The position numbers were made by a program, and so were the translations under genes. A stretch of DNA of 64,000 nucleotides from assembly GCF_013523055.1 (NCBI RefSeq), contig NZ_JAAMQM010000022.1, positions 1 to 64,000 of the forward strand, read 5' to 3'. This DNA comes from Pseudomonas capeferrum (GTDB taxonomy: Bacteria > Pseudomonadota > Gammaproteobacteria > Pseudomonadales > Pseudomonadaceae). Shown here one piece after another: positions 8,558 to 16,833 of this stretch; the first letter of the stretch is position 1; each line of letters opens with the position of its first letter. The notes beneath the pieces are model-generated. The model searched no databases. It saw only the letters and a program-made list of their open reading frames with translations, and was not told the DNA's origin.

Positions 8558-9453
8558 TATTTGCCAACCAGCATCCAGGCCAGTGTTTCACTCAAGGTAG
8601 GCGTGGTCCAACCTGGGACCAGGCTACGCAACCTGGCGTTATCGCCGGTCAAGGTCTTCACCTCGTTGGCGCGCACGAAAGCCGGATTCACCGTGACTTC
8701 CAGCTCATGGCCAGTGATCTCCTGGCACAAGCGGATGACGTCACGCAGCGAGTGCGCAACGCCGGAACTCACATTGACGGTCTGACCCACCGGCGCCACA
8801 TCAAGGAGCCCGCGGTAGGCCGAGACCACTGCACGCACGTCGCTGAAGTCGCGCCATACGTCGAGGTTGCCCAACTCGATCACCTCGGCCTTGCGGCGGA
8901 AATGCGACACGATCTTGGCCAACAGGAAATTCTCGCCCTGCCCCACACCCGAATAATTGAAGGGCCGTGTAATCACGATCGGCAGGCGCGGTTGCCACAG
9001 GCTGGCCATGTACTCCATGGCCAGCTTGCTCACAGCATAATCATTCGCCGGGGCCGGCGGGGTCGACTCGTCGAGCAAGCCGCTGGAGGCATTGCCATAG
9101 ACATTCGCGCTGCTGGCGAGCAGCACGCAGTCCGGCGTCTTGCCGCACGCGGCGATCGCCTCCAGCAGGTTGCGCGAACCGATCAGGTTGACCTGATAGA
9201 ACGCGTCGGCCACCCCATGGCCCACAAAAGCGAGGGCAGCCAGATGCACGACGACATCGGGCTGCAGCTCGGCCAGCAGCTTGCGCAGACCGGCCGCATC
9301 GGCCAGGTCCACCTGAAAATAACCGTCTTCATCCGATGACTGACTGCCAATGCCCAGCACTTCATAGCCCTGGGCCTGAAGTTCCGCTGCCATGTAGCGA
9401 CCGGTGAAACCGTGAATACCTGTAATCAGAGCGCGCTTGCTGGCCATAGTCAT
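8557..9453 (-). CDS. rmd: GDP-6-deoxy-4-keto-D-mannose reductase
   Basis: This 298-residue SDR enzyme reduces GDP-4-keto-6-deoxy-D-mannose to GDP-D-rhamnose. TGIHGFTG (11-18) binds the cofactor, and Y139 with K143 (DYAVSK) form the active site, after LLASSANVYG around residue 115. It follows gmd with an overlapping ATGA (gmd stop within the rmd start), so the two enzymes are made together. A second in-frame ATG two codons later is an alternative start. Gmd followed by Rmd is the standard D-rhamnose pathway of Pseudomonas common antigen. Confidence 0.92.
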   Translation of the reverse strand: MTMASKRALITGIHGFTGRYMAAELQAQGYEVLGIGSQSSDEDGYFQVDLADAAGLRKLLAELQPDVVVHLAALAFVGHGVADAFYQVNLIGSRNLLEAIAACGKTPDCVLLASSANVYGNASSGLLDESTPPAPANDYAVSKLAMEYMASLWQPRLPIVITRPFNYSGVGQGENFLLAKIVSHFRRKAEVIELGNLDVWRDFSDVRAVVSAYRGLLDVAPVGQTVNVSSGVAHSLRDVIRLCQEITGHELEVTVNPAFVRANEVKTLTGDNARLRSLVPGWTTPTLSETLAWMLVGK

Positions 9454-10484
9454 CAGAACGAGAACCCTTTCTCGTTACGACGCAGGTCGGCTTCGACCAT
9501 CATGCGGCACAGCTCTTCGAGGCTGGTCTTCGGCTCCCAACCCAGCACTTCCTTGGCCTTGGCCGGGTTGCCGATCAGCAGGTCGACCTCGGTCGGGCGG
9601 TAGAACTTGGGATTGACCTTGACCAGCACCTTGCCGGTTTCGGCGCAGATACCCTGCTCGGCTTCCGCCTCGCCTTTCCACTCCAGGGTGATATCGACGG
9701 CCTTGAACGCCATGGTGACGAAGTCACGCACGGTTTCGGTACGGTTGGTGGCCAGTACGAAGGTATCCGGCTCGTCGGCTTGCAGCATGCGCCACATGCC
9801 TTCGACGTATTCCTTGGCGAAGCCCCAGTCGCGCTTGGCGTCCATGTTGCCCAGCTCGAGGGAGTCCTGCAGGCCCAGCTTGATCTTGGCGACGGTGTCG
9901 GTGATCTTGCGGGTCACGAACTCACGGCCGCGCAGTGGCGACTCGTGGTTGAACAGGATGCCGCTGGTGGCGAAGATGCCGTACGACTCGCGGTAGTTGA
10001 TGGTCATCCAGTGCGCGTACAGCTTGGCGACGCCGTACGGGCTGCGCGGGTAGAAAGGCGTGCTTTCGACCTGAGGGATGGCCTGGACCTTGCCGAACAT
10101 CTCGGAAGTCGACGCCTGGTAGAAGCGGACCTTCGGGTTGACGATACGGATGGCTTCCAGCAGGTTCACAGCGCCCAGGCCGGTGATTTCGGCGGTGGTC
10201 AGCGGCTGCTCGAAGGACACGCCCACGAAGCTCTGCGCGGCGAGGTTGTAGACCTCGGTGGCCTCGGTGGTCTGCAGCAGGCGGATGCTGGCCGACAGGT
10301 CGGTCAGGTCATATTCGACCAGGTGCAGGTTAGGATTGTTCTGGATGCCCAGTTCTTCAATACGCCAGAAGTTAACGGAGCTGGTACGGCGATAGGTGCC
10401 GTAAACGGTGTAGCCCTTCTCCAGCAGCAGTTCCGCCAGATAGGCGCCATCTTGACCAGTGATCCCAGTGACGATTGCTTTCAT
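9453..10484 (-). CDS. gmd: GDP-mannose 4,6-dehydratase
   Basis: This 343-residue NADP-dependent dehydratase turns GDP-D-mannose into GDP-4-keto-6-deoxy-D-mannose. TGITGQDGAYL begins at residue 6. The catalytic residues T126, E128, Y150 and K154 (STSEMFG and SPYGVAK) line up with the family, and RRTSSVNF is the tetramer/cofactor loop. It is the first gene of the seven-gene O-antigen operon; a 287-bp gap with a REP element separates it from the secretion operon. The length matches other bacterial GMDs. Confidence 0.95.
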   Translation of the reverse strand: MKAIVTGITGQDGAYLAELLLEKGYTVYGTYRRTSSVNFWRIEELGIQNNPNLHLVEYDLTDLSASIRLLQTTEATEVYNLAAQSFVGVSFEQPLTTAEITGLGAVNLLEAIRIVNPKVRFYQASTSEMFGKVQAIPQVESTPFYPRSPYGVAKLYAHWMTINYRESYGIFATSGILFNHESPLRGREFVTRKITDTVAKIKLGLQDSLELGNMDAKRDWGFAKEYVEGMWRMLQADEPDTFVLATNRTETVRDFVTMAFKAVDITLEWKGEAEAEQGICAETGKVLVKVNPKFYRPTEVDLLIGNPAKAKEVLGWEPKTSLEELCRMMVEADLRRNEKGFSF

Positions 10485-10675
10485 GCGAATTAACCAACTC
10501 CGTTAGTGCGATATAGGGCATTCATAGACAGAAGCTTGCCGACAGATGGAACGAATCCCCTCTGCGGCTGTTCAACGATTGAGTATACATCCACAAAGCA
10601 ATCTGCTCGACCGCCAAAGCCAACAGCAGATCCAGGCAAAATCCGACGACCCTACAGGGCCCGAGAATGCGCCGC

Positions 10676-10711
10676 CCCGCTTGTGGGAGCGGGCTTGCCC
10701 GCGAAAGGGCC
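10676..10711 (+). repeat. P. putida-type REP element (single)
   Basis: CTTGTGGGAGCGGGCTTGCC followed by CGCGAAAGGGCC carries the GGGAGCGGG/CCCGCG palindrome of the P. putida REP family. It sits in the 287-bp space between the tolC-like gene and gmd. I see nothing else in that gap beyond the presumed promoter of the O-antigen operon next to gmd. Confidence 0.75.
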
Positions 10712-10771
10712 CTCAGCCTCACCAAAATGTCAGGCTTGAATCACAGGGCCCCAGCCTCAACCCCAGCCAAA

Positions 10772-12187
10772 TCAGCGCTTGGCCTCCAACTTGGCCAAAT
10801 CCCCACCCGGCAGCCCCTTCTCCGGCTCCGGGCTGAGCCAGACGTTGACACTGTCAACGCTCTCCTGGTTCAACTTCCCACTCCACCGATTCAACAGGAA
10901 CAGGTTGGTGATGAAGTCGTACTGGGCCTTGAGCAGATCGCGACGCGCCCTGAACTCGTTCTGCACGCTGGTGAGGACGTCAACCGCGTTGACCACGCCA
11001 TAGGCAAAGGCCTTTTGCGCCGCAATGCTCGATTGCTGAGCGGACGACAGCGCGTTACGGTTGGCGCGGATCTTTTCCACGCTGGCCTGGGCGGTGAGGT
11101 AGGCCGTTGTAGTTTCCTTCACGACCTGCCGGCGAATGCCTTCGAGCTGTTGCTCGGCGGCCAGCTGCTCATCGTAGAGCCCACGCACCCGCGCGGAAGT
11201 CGAACCACCGCTGTACAACGGGATGGAAACCCCCACGCTGGCAACATAACTGTCGCTGCGCGGCGTCAAAGTATTGTCATAACCAACGTCGCTGCGCCCG
11301 GCGCTCAAGTTCAGCGACACCTGAGGATAGTGTCCACCCTTGCCTTCGCGTACCGCCGCGTTGGCCGCTTCGGCGCCATGCTCGTAAGACTTGAGCAAAG
11401 GGTTGGCATCCAGGGCCTGGGCAACGAAGTTGGCCAACGGCTGGGGCGGCGCCTGCAAGGCCACATCATTACGTACACGACTAAGGCGCTCATTGATCGG
11501 CCGCCCGACCACCTCGGACAAGGCTTCACGACTGACTTGCACCTGGTTGCGCGCCTCTACCTCCTGCGCAGCCAAGGCATCGACACGCGCCTTGAGGTCG
11601 AGCAGGTCGGTGATCTTGGCCATCTGCCGCTCGTACATCATGTTGACGCGGTCGAGATTCTTTTGCGTGGCGCGGCGTTCGGCCTGCACCAGTTCGAGCT
11701 CGTCATCGGCCGCCAGGGCGACGAAGTAACGCTGGGCCAAGTCGACGGTGGCCTCGGCATGGGAGTCCTCGGCCTGCTCGCCCTTCTGCAGGGTAACGCT
11801 CTTGGACTTCTGGTAGCTTTCCCACGCTGACTTGTTGTACAGGTACTGGGTCAGGGTGAGCTGGTTGCTCTTGTTGTCGTAGATTTCCCGCGAGGCGTCG
11901 TCCTTTCGCAGGATACGGTTGGCACTACTATTGATGGAAACCTGCGGCAGCAAACCGCCCAAGGCTTCGCGTTGCTGCTCGGAAGCAGCCTTCGCGCGCA
12001 AATAGGCGGCCAGGACGCGCGGGTCTTCAAGGCGGGCCTCACGGTAGAGCCCGCCCAGATCCAGCGCATAGGTCGAAGCCGATACAGGCTTGGGCGGGAC
12101 ATCTTTCGGGACCAAGGGCTCGGCAGCCATGGCTTGCCAGGCCGCCAAGCTCAGTACTACACCGGGTAACAAACGCAGCACAATCAT
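10772..12187 (-). CDS. TolC-family outer-membrane channel of the type I secretion system
   Basis: This 471-residue protein has a signal peptide (MIVLRLLPGVVLSLAAWQAMA, about residues 1-21) and two repeated halves of long helices joined by strand regions, as in TolC, PrtF and LapE. GGLLPQVSINSSANR and GKGGHYPQVSLNLSAGRSDV are the two matching beta-barrel regions. It would form the outer-membrane tunnel for a protein exported in one step from the cytoplasm. It is the last gene of the exporter, adaptor, channel operon, 7 bp after the HlyD gene. The presence of a dedicated channel suggests a specialised substrate. Confidence 0.9.
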   Translation of the reverse strand: MIVLRLLPGVVLSLAAWQAMAAEPLVPKDVPPKPVSASTYALDLGGLYREARLEDPRVLAAYLRAKAASEQQREALGGLLPQVSINSSANRILRKDDASREIYDNKSNQLTLTQYLYNKSAWESYQKSKSVTLQKGEQAEDSHAEATVDLAQRYFVALAADDELELVQAERRATQKNLDRVNMMYERQMAKITDLLDLKARVDALAAQEVEARNQVQVSREALSEVVGRPINERLSRVRNDVALQAPPQPLANFVAQALDANPLLKSYEHGAEAANAAVREGKGGHYPQVSLNLSAGRSDVGYDNTLTPRSDSYVASVGVSIPLYSGGSTSARVRGLYDEQLAAEQQLEGIRRQVVKETTTAYLTAQASVEKIRANRNALSSAQQSSIAAQKAFAYGVVNAVDVLTSVQNEFRARRDLLKAQYDFITNLFLLNRWSGKLNQESVDSVNVWLSPEPEKGLPGGDLAKLEAKR

Positions 12188-12194
12188 ACTCCGA

Positions 12195-13520
12195 TCATTC
12201 CTCGATCATCGATTGGGCGAACATGTTGCGCGCCGGTTTGAGCAGATATTCCAGCATGGTGCGGTCGCCTGCGTTGATCAGGACTTCAGCAGGCATGCCG
12301 GGTTGCAGCTTGCGGTTGGCGAGTTTTTTCATGCCGTCTTCGGTTACGTTTACGCGGACCAGGTAGTACGGGTCGCCGGATCGCTCGTCGGTCAGGCGGT
12401 CGGCGGAGATGCGGATTAGCTTGCCTTCGATGACTGGGGTAGTAGCGTTGTTAAAAGCGCTGAAGCGAATATCAGCAGTTTTACCCAACTCTAGACGATC
12501 AATATCCTGAGGTGCGACCTTCGCTTCGACCACCAGATCGGATGCAGCCGGTACGATATCCATCAGCGGCGTTCCCGCTTGCACCACCCCGCCGACCGTA
12601 TGAACTTTCATATCCAAGACCATGCCGGTTTCCGGTGCTCGAATGACGATCCTGGACAGCCGATCATTCAGCGCTGCTTCTTTTTCCTGTAGGTCGAAGA
12701 CTTGGGCCTGGACTTGAGACAGCTCATCGGCAACGTCCGCACTGAATTTCTTATCCAGCTGGACGATCTGCAGCTCGGTCTCACTGATCTGCAGCTTGGT
12801 CTTGGCGATGGTCGACTTGTGGTCGGACACCTCAGTGCGGAGCATGTCGAACTTGCGCTGCGACTCGAGCAGGCGCTGATTGTCGACGAAGCCTTGGGCC
12901 AGCAGATCCTTGAGTTGGACGATCTCGCCGCTGTACGACTTCTCCAGTCCTTGTTTGGTACGGATCATGTCTTCCAGGCCGCGGATTTGCTCCTTGAGCT
13001 GACTGATGCGCTCGCGTTGCACGGAGATCTCGCCCATACGGGAGTCATGCCGAGATTTGAACACCTGTTGTTCGCCTGCCAGGGCTTCCTGGGCACGATC
13101 AGAATCTGTGCCTTTCAGTACCACAGGCGGAACCGCATCAAGCTGATCACGCTCGGCACGAAGACGCGCTTCTTTGTAGCGGGCAACGATCAGTTGGTTA
13201 CGGGTCGACTCGTACTCAGCGCTAAGCTGAGATTCGTCCAGCACGATCAATGGGTCGCCCTTTTTCACCGAGTCGCCATCACGGGCAAGCAACTCTTTTA
13301 CGATCCCGCCCTCAAGATGCTGCACAGTCTTGCGGTAGCTCTGCACGGTCACGAAACCGCTACCGTGCACGGCGTTGCTCAAGGGGGCGAGCGCCGCCCA
13401 TGTGCCGAAGATTCCGAAGGTCACCAGTACGATAGTCATACCGATGCGACGAATGCCGCGATCGGAAGTGGGCATGTCATCGAAGTTATGGTCGAACTTG
13501 GCTATGGCTTTGCTAGTCAT
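12195..13520 (-). CDS. HlyD-family membrane fusion protein of the type I secretion system
   Basis: This 441-residue periplasmic adaptor is of the PrtE/HlyD type (TIGR01843-like). One N-terminal membrane segment (about residues 26-45) is followed by VQHLEGGIVKEL, the hallmark of the lipoyl half-motif. A long coiled-coil hairpin (about 95-290) is rich in E, Q and K. The beta-barrel domain contains VHTVGGVVQAGTPLMDIVP. It links the inner-membrane ABC exporter to the TolC-like channel. It lies 13 bp after the exporter gene. Confidence 0.93.
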   Translation of the reverse strand: MTSKAIAKFDHNFDDMPTSDRGIRRIGMTIVLVTFGIFGTWAALAPLSNAVHGSGFVTVQSYRKTVQHLEGGIVKELLARDGDSVKKGDPLIVLDESQLSAEYESTRNQLIVARYKEARLRAERDQLDAVPPVVLKGTDSDRAQEALAGEQQVFKSRHDSRMGEISVQRERISQLKEQIRGLEDMIRTKQGLEKSYSGEIVQLKDLLAQGFVDNQRLLESQRKFDMLRTEVSDHKSTIAKTKLQISETELQIVQLDKKFSADVADELSQVQAQVFDLQEKEAALNDRLSRIVIRAPETGMVLDMKVHTVGGVVQAGTPLMDIVPAASDLVVEAKVAPQDIDRLELGKTADIRFSAFNNATTPVIEGKLIRISADRLTDERSGDPYYLVRVNVTEDGMKKLANRKLQPGMPAEVLINAGDRTMLEYLLKPARNMFAQSMIEE

Positions 13521-13533
13521 CGATGAAATCCTT

Positions 13534-15366
13534 TCACGCGCCGGTAGAGGTTACGTTTGCAGGCGCGGCGGGGCTGGCTGCAGGCGGGGTGGCAGGAGCA
13601 TTTGGCGGAGGAGGCGCAGCGGGTGCGGCTGGCGTGCCCGGCGTAGCTGCGGCCCCAGCCTGAGCGACCCGCTGCTGGGCCGTAGCCTGCTGCTGCGCTA
13701 ACTGGGCAATCACCTTATCGCGTTCGCCATACAACGACACAGTGCCAGCTGACATCACCAAGACGCGATCAAGACGAGACAAAATGTTCGGTCGATGCGA
13801 GACGATAAACACAGTGGCACCGCTTTCCTTGAGCTTCTGAAGAGCAACGCCCAGAGCGCGCTCACCAACATCGTCAAGATTGGAATTAGGCTCGTCGAGC
13901 ACAATCAGGCGCGGGTTGCCGTAGATGGCGCGCGCAAGGCCAATGCGCTGGCGTTGGCCACCAGAAAGGTTGACTCCGTCGCTACCAATAGCTGTGTCGT
14001 AACCATCGGGAAGCATGAGAATCATCTCATGTACACCTGCAATCTGAGCCGCCTGCACAACCTTTTCCGGGTCGACCTTTTCGAAACGGGCAATGTTCTC
14101 GCTGATGGTTCCTTCGAAAAGCTCGATGTCTTGCGGCAGATAGCCTACATAAGGGCCAAGATCATATTTGTCCCAAGTACTGATATCGGCGCCATCGAGT
14201 CGTACTACGCCATGCTGGCTTGGCCAGATACCCATCAGGGCGCGCACCAGCGTCGACTTACCTGCGGCGCTAGGGCCGACGATGCCGACAATGGAACCTG
14301 CTGGTACGACGAAGCTGATATTACGCAATACTGGGGTCTTGCCGCCTGGAGGAGTGACTACCAGGTTTTCTACCTGGATCTGCCCCTCTGGAACAGGAAG
14401 CTTCATGCGCTCAGGTTCAGCACTCAGGTCTTCCATTACCTTGCTCAGGCGATCGTATTGGACCTTGGCTGCCACGAAACCCTTCCAATTGGCGATCATC
14501 TGGTCGATAGGCGCCAAGGCCCTACCTAGCAGCAAAGAACCGGCCATCAACAAGCCAGGGTTAATTTCGTGAGTAATCACCAGATAGGCGCCGATGGCCA
14601 ACATGATCGATTGGGACCAATTGCGGAAGGTCTTGGAGACTGAACTCACCACACCGCCCTGGTCGCTGGCGTCCGACTGCAGCTTCAGCACCTTGCGCTG
14701 ACGTGCAGCCCAGCGATTCATCAGGGTCTCGAGCATTCCCATCGACTCGATGACCTCGGCATTACGCAAGGTCTTGGTCGTTGCAAGGTTGGAAACGACG
14801 CTCTCCTTGTTCGCTTCAGCGAGCGCCTTGCCGGTGACCTTATGGTTGATTACAGCCAGCACTGAGAGGACCACGCCACACGCCACGGTCATCCAACCAA
14901 ACCAAGGATGGAAAAGGAACATTATCGCGGTGTAGATCGGGAACCAAGGAGCGTCAAAAAAAGCAAAGAGACCTGAGCCAGTGAAGAACTGTCTCAAGGA
15001 AGTCAGGTCATTGAGCGATTGCGCAGTCGCGTCGCCCCCTCCACTGTTGAGGGCTAGCTTGAAGCTGGCCCGGTATACGTCCCGGCTAAGCAGCACATCC
15101 AGTCGGTTGCTGATCCGGACCATGATGCGTGAGCGCACCCACTCCAGAGAACCCAACGTGGCCATCAGCACTGTCAGGATAAGCGTTAGCATCAGCAAGG
15201 TAGAGGTACTACCAGAGGGTACTACCCGCCCGGAGATCTGAATCATGTAGAAGGTAGGGACCAGCATCAGCGCATTGACGAAGAAGCTGAAGAACCCGAT
15301 CGAGAGAAAGCTGCTCTTGCATGCCTTGAGGGCGGCATGCAACTTATTTTCCTGTATACGACTCAT
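13534..15366 (-). CDS. Type I secretion ABC exporter (PrtD-type permease-ATPase)
   Basis: This is a 610-residue protein from the ATG at 15366, which starts MSRIQENKLH. An upstream in-frame ATG at 15462 would add 32 unlikely residues. Six membrane segments span about residues 20-290. The ATPase shows GPSAAGKST (Walker A), LSGGQRQRIGLARA (signature), LIVLDEPNSNLD (Walker B) and VSHRP (H loop). There is no N-terminal C39 peptidase domain, so the substrate should carry an uncleaved C-terminal signal, as with AprD/PrtD systems. The tail of about 45 residues is very rich in P and A, which is unusual. It is the first gene of the three-gene export operon and is divergent from the likely substrate genes. 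Confidence 0.93.
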   Translation of the reverse strand: MSRIQENKLHAALKACKSSFLSIGFFSFFVNALMLVPTFYMIQISGRVVPSGSTSTLLMLTLILTVLMATLGSLEWVRSRIMVRISNRLDVLLSRDVYRASFKLALNSGGGDATAQSLNDLTSLRQFFTGSGLFAFFDAPWFPIYTAIMFLFHPWFGWMTVACGVVLSVLAVINHKVTGKALAEANKESVVSNLATTKTLRNAEVIESMGMLETLMNRWAARQRKVLKLQSDASDQGGVVSSVSKTFRNWSQSIMLAIGAYLVITHEINPGLLMAGSLLLGRALAPIDQMIANWKGFVAAKVQYDRLSKVMEDLSAEPERMKLPVPEGQIQVENLVVTPPGGKTPVLRNISFVVPAGSIVGIVGPSAAGKSTLVRALMGIWPSQHGVVRLDGADISTWDKYDLGPYVGYLPQDIELFEGTISENIARFEKVDPEKVVQAAQIAGVHEMILMLPDGYDTAIGSDGVNLSGGQRQRIGLARAIYGNPRLIVLDEPNSNLDDVGERALGVALQKLKESGATVFIVSHRPNILSRLDRVLVMSAGTVSLYGERDKVIAQLAQQQATAQQRVAQAGAAATPGTPAAPAAPPPPNAPATPPAASPAAPANVTSTGA

Positions 15367-15928
15367 GGCATCCGTACTGACGTAAAGGCGAAAACGGCGC
15401 GCAGTGTACCACCCACTCCGCGATGAGGGCGTGTCTGGTGACAGATTGCCAGTCTCTTGCATCGTGGCTCGCTACGACGTTCAATGCCGACAAGTTCACG
15501 CTGCTATTAACATCGCATTTCGTAGCTATACGGCAACATAACTCTGAACCGTCCAATTCTAGGCGCGGCGTGTAAGGTAAACACGGTATGCAGCTAATAA
15601 TCCACGATTGCGTTAGATTTCTGACAATCTGTAAAAATTAGGATCCAGACCCTCTATCTAACTGATTTTCAGGACATTTTTCATGAAGATTAAGTTAAAA
15701 AAATCATTATGCGCATCTTTGCCAAGCCTGAGACGGACCACAGCGCAGCGAGCTAAGTTCTATCCCTATAACGAAATTTTTTTTACCTGGAGTCGTTGAC
15801 AATCTTTCCCTATCGCTTACTCTTCGGCATCGGAGGGAACCCGCCACTGGCCGTTTTTTGTGCAAGTACGGTTCTGCCATCGTTCGATGGTCAGTGTTTT
15901 ACGTTTATCAGTAGGAGCTTGAAAAGCC
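15367..15928. other. Divergent regulatory region between exporter and substrate operons
   Basis: This 562-bp space separates the minus-strand exporter gene from the plus-strand substrate genes. It is A+T-rich around 15600-15800 and must hold both promoters and a long leader. An AGGAG at 15913-15917 precedes the plus-strand start. A 38-codon frame at 15683-15799 with AGGA before it is possible but not convincing. A 37-codon minus-strand frame at 15817-15930 is listed separately. I cannot fix a promoter with confidence. Confidence 0.6.
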
Positions 15929-15930
15929 AT
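15817..15930 (-). CDS. Candidate small protein, 37 residues, unknown
   Basis: The frame starts MAFQAPTDKRKTL and ends RVPSDAEE. It is hydrophilic, basic in the middle, and has two Trp and one Cys. Its ATG shares the CATG with the start of the divergent gene at 15929, and AAGG lies about 8 bases upstream. The composition looks protein-like and the region is otherwise free of genes, which is why it is listed. No family is recognised, and it may be chance. Confidence 0.25.
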   Translation of the reverse strand: MAFQAPTDKRKTLTIERWQNRTCTKNGQWRVPSDAEE

Positions 15931-16816
15931 GTCAGTGCCTTCGCATACCCTTGACGGCTTGAAAATCAGCTCCCGGGTCACGCTGCTGGAGCCGGGGATG
16001 TACATCTTCCGCTACGCCTCCCAGCCCTCTAAAGAGAAGCCAGTGTGCATTGCATTGCAGCAAGCACCTCTAGGCAAAGGGTCGATAGACTTTTTCCCAG
16101 GCGAAGGTATCAGCAAGAACATGCTGACCAAGCTCGGCGACACGATCGTCGCCCGCGTCAAAGGCGGTGTGACCACCGTCCTGATCACTGAATACCATAT
16201 GTTCGACGCCGCCATCGATCCGATTGATTTGCGCATCGACCGTATAGATACCTCTTCGGCAATCATGCGCAATTTTGCAGTGGTCGCCACCGCTACGCCC
16301 CCGCCTGCTATCGAATCGAACCAAGCACCCGTAGCTCTCAAGCTCACCGCTCACCTCCAAGGGACCGGTGATGTGATTTCCAGCAAAGGTTGGGCGGGTG
16401 AACACGATAGCGCCAAGCGTCTGGAAGGTTTTGCCATCGAATGGGAAAACAAGCCCGACGGCGTGGATCTGGTTTACACCTCGACGGTTGCAGGGTCAGG
16501 TCCCGGTCCAAATGTAGCCACTGGTACCTTCACAGGTACACGAGGGCACTCCCTCCCCTTGGTGGCCGCCGGCTTCAGCCTGGTTGGCCCTAACCGCCAC
16601 TTTTACGAATTGTTCGGCCATATCGTGTTCTGCGGCACTGCGCCCCAGCTCGTCGTGGCCAACCAGATCATGCATGGCCCCACGGGAAATGAACCTTTGG
16701 TGGCGCTGCATATCTGCATAAGACCCGTTACGAAGATGAACGCTGCCCGCTATAAGTCTCCGTGGGAAACCTCTGCGCTCGAGCAGACCCTCAGTAGCAC
16801 AAGCCAACCGGCTTGA
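15929..16816 (+). CDS. Unknown protein with three glycine-patterned repeats, upstream of the secreted DUF4214 protein
   Basis: The protein has 295 residues and no signal peptide or membrane segment. The N-terminal half (1-125) is unrecognised. The C-terminal half shows three stretches of about 40 residues of similar plan: a hydrophobic strand, a Gly-rich loop, and then a strand. They begin near KLTAHLQGTGD, VYTSTVAGSGP and LFGHIVFCGTA; the repeats include RLEGFAIEW and LVALHICI. The spacing recalls hydrophobic-W (ChW)-type repeats, but the Trp is kept only in the first, so this is a structural guess. AGGAG lies upstream of the ATG. It is 17 bp before the DUF4214 gene and is probably co-transcribed, so it may be an assembly partner, regulator or second substrate. 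Confidence 0.7.
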   Translation: MSVPSHTLDGLKISSRVTLLEPGMYIFRYASQPSKEKPVCIALQQAPLGKGSIDFFPGEGISKNMLTKLGDTIVARVKGGVTTVLITEYHMFDAAIDPIDLRIDRIDTSSAIMRNFAVVATATPPPAIESNQAPVALKLTAHLQGTGDVISSKGWAGEHDSAKRLEGFAIEWENKPDGVDLVYTSTVAGSGPGPNVATGTFTGTRGHSLPLVAAGFSLVGPNRHFYELFGHIVFCGTAPQLVVANQIMHGPTGNEPLVALHICIRPVTKMNAARYKSPWETSALEQTLSSTSQPA

Positions 16817-16833
16817 AGTAACAGGAATTACAC

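Noticed and set aside
15683..15799. A 38-codon frame starting MKIKLKKSLC in the exporter/substrate gap
   Set aside because: AGGA stands upstream, but the sequence has no domain or signal character and lies in an A+T-rich leader; too weak to list as a gene.
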